Positions 59,984 to 64,000 of a DNA stretch of 64,000 nucleotides are shown here, piece by piece. The first letter of the stretch is position 1. Every line of letters starts with the position of its first letter. Source of the DNA: Anthonomus grandis grandis. Taxonomy: Eukaryota > Arthropoda > Insecta > Coleoptera > Curculionidae. The stretch covers positions 43,644,227-43,708,226 of the forward strand of contig NC_065546.1 of NCBI RefSeq assembly GCF_022605725.1, given 5' to 3'. The position numbers were made by a program, and so were the translations under genes. The notes below the pieces were generated by a model. That model ran no database searches. It saw only the letters and a list, made by a program, of their open reading frames with translations, and had not been told where the DNA came from.

Positions 59984-61325
59984 ATGGAGGTATTCAGTCC
60001 AACGAAAAGATGTACTAAAAATTCTCCACTATCGCTGAGTAAAAAAGTTATTATTTTAAATGTACATGATTGCATAAAACACGATTACCCTAGTTTTACT
60101 GTGCAAGAAATTGTTGAAAAATGTTCTCGAATGAGTGGAATTGGAAAGTCCACCATTTTCAAATTGTTGCGGGAAAGAAAAGTAGCAGGTCAAGTGGAAT
60201 CTCCCAAGCAAAAGCCAGGACGACCTACAAAAGTCCTTGATGAAAATGCTAAATGTATAATTCGAAGAAAAGTTCACTCTTTTTATTTTAAAAAGGAAAT
60301 ACCCACCCTAGACAAAATTTTAATGGAGCTTGGCCGAGATGACAGTATTCCGTTGATAAGTAGAAAACTTTTATGGAAAACTTTAAAAAATATGGATTTT
60401 GCCTGGGAAAAGCATAACCGCAAAGCACTTTTACTGGAGAGCGACGAAATTGTTTGTTGGAGACGACAATTCAAGCAGTACCGCAGGGAGCAAAAGAAAG
60501 TTTTTTTATCTTGATGAGACGTGGATTAACGAAGGTTATATAGTCCAAAGAATGTGGCAAGACAAAAATATAACCAGTGCTCGCCAAGCTTTCATAGAAG
60601 GCCTGTCTACGGGTATTAAAGTACCTTCGGGAAAAGGAAAAAGACTTATAATCACACATATTGGAAGCGAAGAGGGATTTTTAAAAGAAGGTCTGCTAAC
60701 CTTTGAGTCGACTCGCACAGGAGATTACCATGAAGACATGAACTAAGACGTTTTCGAGGACTATTTTGGTGAAATGATAAAATTTCTTCCGGCTAATTCG
60801 GTGGTGGTTATGGATAACGCAAGCTATCATTCACGGTGAATAGAGAAGACGCCAACTTCAAGTTGGAGAAAGCAAGAAATTATCGATTGGCTGACTGCAA
60901 AAGGTATTGCGTTTGAAGCAAATTTGATAAAAAAAGAACTGCTGGCAATAGCAAACTTACACAAAACTCGTTTCATGAAATACGCCGTGGAAGATATAGC
61001 CGAAAAATATAATATAACTGTACTGCGCTTACCGCCATATCATTGCGAACTAAATCCTATAGAACTGATATGGGCGCAGGTAAAAGGATTTGTAGCAAGA
61101 CAAAACACGACTTTTAAAATGAAAGATGTTAAGCTACTGTTTGATCAAGCCATTACGGAAGCGACACCAGAGAATTGGCGAAAAGCAGTCCAGCATGTAA
61201 TTAAGCAAGAGGACAAAATGTGGGATCTTGACAACCTCATCGATCAGACAGTCGATCCTTTAATTATAATGTCAAGAGGTGATGACAGTTCGTCAGATGA
61301 CAAAGAAGACTACAATCTATTATAA
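59984..61325 (+). pseudogene. IS630-Tc1-mariner-like transposase with 82-residue D-E spacing, lightly broken
   Basis: Start ATG at 59984. The N-terminal helix-turn-helix part (ILNVHDCIKHDYP, MSGIGKSTIFKLL) and GRPTKV linker are followed by a second HTH-like block (ISRKLLWKTLKNMDFAW). At a T7 run near 60505 one base shifts the frame into FYLDETWINEGY (first Asp). MDNASYHSR (second Asp) and LPPYHCELNPIELIWA (Glu) are separated by 82 residues. Stops lie at 60744-60746 and about 60838. The C-terminus ends in an acidic, serine-rich tail (61280-61325). Ancestor nearly recoverable; same family as the 48.5-51.3 kb copy. A DD82E lineage (Sailor) has been described, from memory. Confidence 0.87.
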
Positions 61326-61888
61326 TTTAAAATTGTTATACACTGTTCAAAAAGTGCCAGATCCAAAAGTGACATTTTCAACTGTTTTACTCTACATATT
61401 ATGTTCAATAAATTTGTGAAAAAAATATATTATTCCATTTAAACAAAAGTAACTTTCTAAAATAAAATAGCATTTAAGTACATTAATTATAAGGTAAAAA
61501 ACAAGTCCCAGTTGCACGCCTTTGGCGAACCGTTTTCAATGTTTATCAGTGAGTAACAATGGGCAAAACTCATAAATTGACCCAAAACCGGGTGGCACTA
61601 CCTGCAATCAACGAAAAGAAAGAATTTTACATTGAAACTAATACCCAACTAAGGTAATGGCATAAAATATTGGTGGATCACCAGGTACCACTTTTGCATA
61701 CCTAATGAGGTTTTATTGCTCTACACACTTCTGAAATAGGGTATAGTCAAAAAGGTAAATAAGTTTTTAATTATTTAGATTTTAAATAAAAATTGCCAAT
61801 TCGGATATTAAGGTCCACCGAATAAATGATGGGCCTTATTAAACGACAAGATTTCTATCTTTAATTTCTCTCCAGAAGGATACCTAAA
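61326..61888. other. Gene-free stretch, possible 5' flank of a pogo fragment
   Basis: No coding sequence recognised. No clear TIR found. Confidence 0.4.
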
Positions 61889-62375
61889 ATGCCAGGAGAA
61901 AAAACAAAACGTGCAATATGGACGTCAGAGCAACTTCAGTCTGCCATAAATGCCATACAAACTCAAACCATGTCATAAAAACAAGCCGCAGAACATTACA
62001 AAAGTCCGAGAAGAACCCTACGGAACCACATACAATCCGGAAACGCTATAAAAAAGATAGGTAGATCTAGCATTTTAACAGCAAATCAGGAAAATCAATT
62101 TTCGGAAAGAATAATTCGTTTGTGTGAAATTGGCATGCCTCTGTTAGTGAGACGATCGGCTTTTAAATTCTGTGTCGACAATAATATTAAACACCCGTTT
62201 CGCACGGCTAAAGGTGTAGCTGGAAAAGATTGGCTTTACGGGTTCTTGACGTAATAAGACTTTGAAGAAAAGACTTTGTAAGTATGACTTTGAAATGGCG
62301 GAGAAGGGTAGTATGACGACAGAACTTTTTATTGCATTTCTACAACATCTATCTCGCTACAAGAATAACGGACAA
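61889..62375 (+). pseudogene. Pogo/Tigger-like transposase N-terminal fragment
   Basis: Reads MPGEKTKRAIWTSEQLQSAI (psq-type HTH), a stop, then KQAAEHYKSPRRTLRNHI, the second half of the helix-turn-helix. It continues through IIRLCEIGMPLLVRRSAF and KGVAGKDWLYGFL. After an internal deletion comes FIAFLQHLSRYKNNG, normally just before the second catalytic Asp. The catalytic residues are gone. Most similar in layout to the element at 4.6-7.4 kb. Confidence 0.8.
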
Positions 62376-62902
62376 TACATATAATACAATAAAAAATATT
62401 GATTTTTGTATAAGCAGAGTTCATATTAAATCACTTTTAAGGATTCTCATCAAGCATTGTTATCAATTGTACAACCTGTCAACTGATCCAAGTACTTATC
62501 TATATACCCTTCGTGAGAAAACTTTAGCCTTAATAAAACTATTATATTTATGGAACCAGGAACTTATAGTACTTATTTATATTTAACGGTATTTTGGTTT
62601 AAAATCTTCATTGCTCAGTTCAATTAAACAGTCATTTAGCCGCGATGAAACTCCTGATATAATACAGATTAATATAAATATGTTGATGGCTTACCAATAT
62701 CTAAAAGTTCCGATAGCCAATGTTGGCCAATTCTGGGAAAATCTGTGTTAGTGGTAAATTTATAGATCGATTTGAGATTAGTATCTTCCATGGTATGAAA
62801 AAGTCATAACAATTATTTACGTTCCCTTGTTGCTGATTTAACAATTATTATAAGAAAAAATTAACTATTAATATCATTTATATATTAATAAGAAACATTT
62901 CG
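62376..62902. other. Gene-free AT-rich stretch
   Basis: Nothing recognised between the pogo fragment and the piggyBac end. Confidence 0.45.
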
Positions 62903-62906
62903 TTAA

Positions 62907-64000
62907 CCCTTTGGGACCCAATTTTATTTTTAATGATTTTAAGGATGTTTTTGCGAGTTATGGTATTTTAAGAGAGCGCAACGAGCACATTTTCGCCATT
63001 TCGATGTTTCTATTGGAAGGCGATCACCCACATTTTTCATTACTTTTGATCTCTTTGATGGCCTTCCACAACTGTTTCTTCGAAGTTTGACTGAAGTTTG
63101 CTGTTGTCCTTCTTCGATTAGGTCCTCTGATAAGTTAAATAAAAATTCCAGTAAGGGTATCTTTTTTTGGGTACGACGTAAGTCATTATATATTACCCAG
63201 CTGTTAACAACAGCAATCATCAAAAGTCGATAAAATACTTTTTTCCACCATTTGCATGATTTTCTGCCAAAGTCATACACACCACTCATCTGATCAGCCA
63301 GATCCACACCACCCATGATTTCATTGTAGTATGCAATAGCAGTGGGACATGGTACGTCAACTCTCTGCCCAGTCTTCTCTTTTCTCTTCACACAGGTCAT
63401 ATCAGGGGTATGGCAGTTACTCAAAAGAATAACCTGCTTTGTATCTTGCCATTTGATCGCAATAGAGTTTGTTTGATTTGATAAAAACTCGCATTCACCC
63501 CTAGACACTTTTCGTTTTTCGATTAATTTTTTTGGCATGTCTTTTCTTGTAATAATGGCTGTTCCTACAGCTGGGTATTGAAGGGAATCCATCAAACGGA
63601 CTGATGTAAAAAATCGATCAAAGGCCAGAACTACGCTTGGATTTTGTATAGTTTCACATAATTTTTTTACAACAGTTTCGCCCAAAGTTCCGCTCCTTTC
63701 AACGTCGTTCTTGCCGCAATATACATTTGCATCGTATGTATATCCTGTTTTGGCATCACATCTAGACCATAATTTTATGCCTCTTTTCACAGGTTTTTGT
63801 GGCATATATTGTTTCAGTGAAGATCTTCCTTTAAAGCCCACCATGCTCTCGTCAATACTTTGACTTGTACTGTCGGATCGATATTTCTGAAACGTATATT
63901 TGAAGCAAGATAGAAGCTCTTATACATAATAAATCTTACTGGCCCCTTCTGGCTTGACTGGATTATTGAAATAAAGCTTGGATAGTAAAAACAAATACCT
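62907..64000 (-). mobile_element. piggyBac element, right part outside the window
   Basis: TTAA at 62903-62906 is followed by CCCTTTGGGACC, the usual piggyBac target and terminal sequence. The transposase stop lies only about 30 bp inside. The other end is beyond 64000. Confidence 0.8.
62939..64000 (-). pseudogene. piggyBac transposase, C-terminal part (window-truncated, one stop)
   Basis: Minus-strand reading contains SIDESMVGFKGRSSLKQYMP, KRGIKLW, VVLAFDRFFTS (catalytic Asp), MGGVDLADQM (catalytic Asp) and a WWKKVFYRLL helix. It ends with a partial Cys-rich domain (RKCARCALLKYHNSQKHP), which is shorter than usual. An unbroken block runs from about 63920. The ATG at 63844 is internal; the frame continues upstream past it through FKYTFQKYRSD until an in-frame TAA near 63922, with recognisable coding sequence (NNPVKPEGASKI) beyond. 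So this copy carries at least one stop. Confidence 0.88.

Noticed and set aside
63842..63844. ATG at 63844 as the piggyBac start
   Set aside because: Conserved piggyBac sequence continues in frame upstream of it.

Overview
This window is arthropod nuclear DNA, most likely insect. It is AT-rich, has no recognisable host gene, and is almost entirely transposable elements and satellite. The taxon is inferred from the element mix: gypsy/Errantivirus, pogo elements with PHD-type fingers, several IS630-Tc1-mariner lineages, piggyBac, P, hAT, and jockey/CR1-like non-LTR elements. I saw no tRNA, rRNA or CRISPR array.

Layout. 0.66-3.9 kb: Penelope-like remnant (+), a hammerhead-ribozyme-like motif (-), and two 5'-truncated non-LTR tails (-). 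4.58-7.42 kb: complete but decayed pogo/Tigger element with TA target duplication, TIRs, subterminal repeats and a C-terminal zinc finger. 7.46-14.95 kb: a very young gypsy-type Errantivirus (-) with identical 224-bp LTRs, TATA duplication, tRNA-Ser-type primer site, intact gag and pol, and an env that appears to be spliced and is interrupted by one stop just before its membrane anchor. 15.6-17.2 kb: decayed P-element transposase (-). 17.2-20.4 kb: non-LTR element (+). 20.5-21.4 kb: large imperfect palindrome. 22.0-30.45 kb: about 8.4 kb of 506-bp tandem satellite.

31.1-31.6 kb: Tc1-like fragment. 32.4-35.9 kb: non-LTR RT remnant (+) interrupted by a mariner-superfamily element with DD41D spacing. 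35.9-38.5 kb: second pogo/Tigger element. 41.24-45.10 kb: element with a three-exon transposase gene, 4-bp AACT duplication and matching TIRs; I place it near Sola, tentatively. Two more copies of this family lie at 45.7-46.3 and 52.6-54.0 kb. 48.3-51.3 kb: long-spacing (DD81-82E) IS630-Tc1-mariner transposase (-) split by a hAT element (49.44-50.95 kb) with an 8-bp duplication. A second member of that family is at 60.0-61.3 kb (+). 54.0-57.1 kb: non-LTR element with ORF1 and endonuclease, cut off inside the RT. 61.9-62.4 kb: pogo fragment. 62.9 kb to the end: piggyBac transposase, running out of the window.

The genes do not form a pathway. The window records successive insertions with datable nesting: non-LTR before DD41D; long-spacing element before hAT; Sola-like copy before non-LTR. 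The Errantivirus is the youngest insertion by LTR identity. The best leads are the Errantivirus env structure, the Sola-like family, the two long-spacing DDE copies and the satellite with shared diverged edges.
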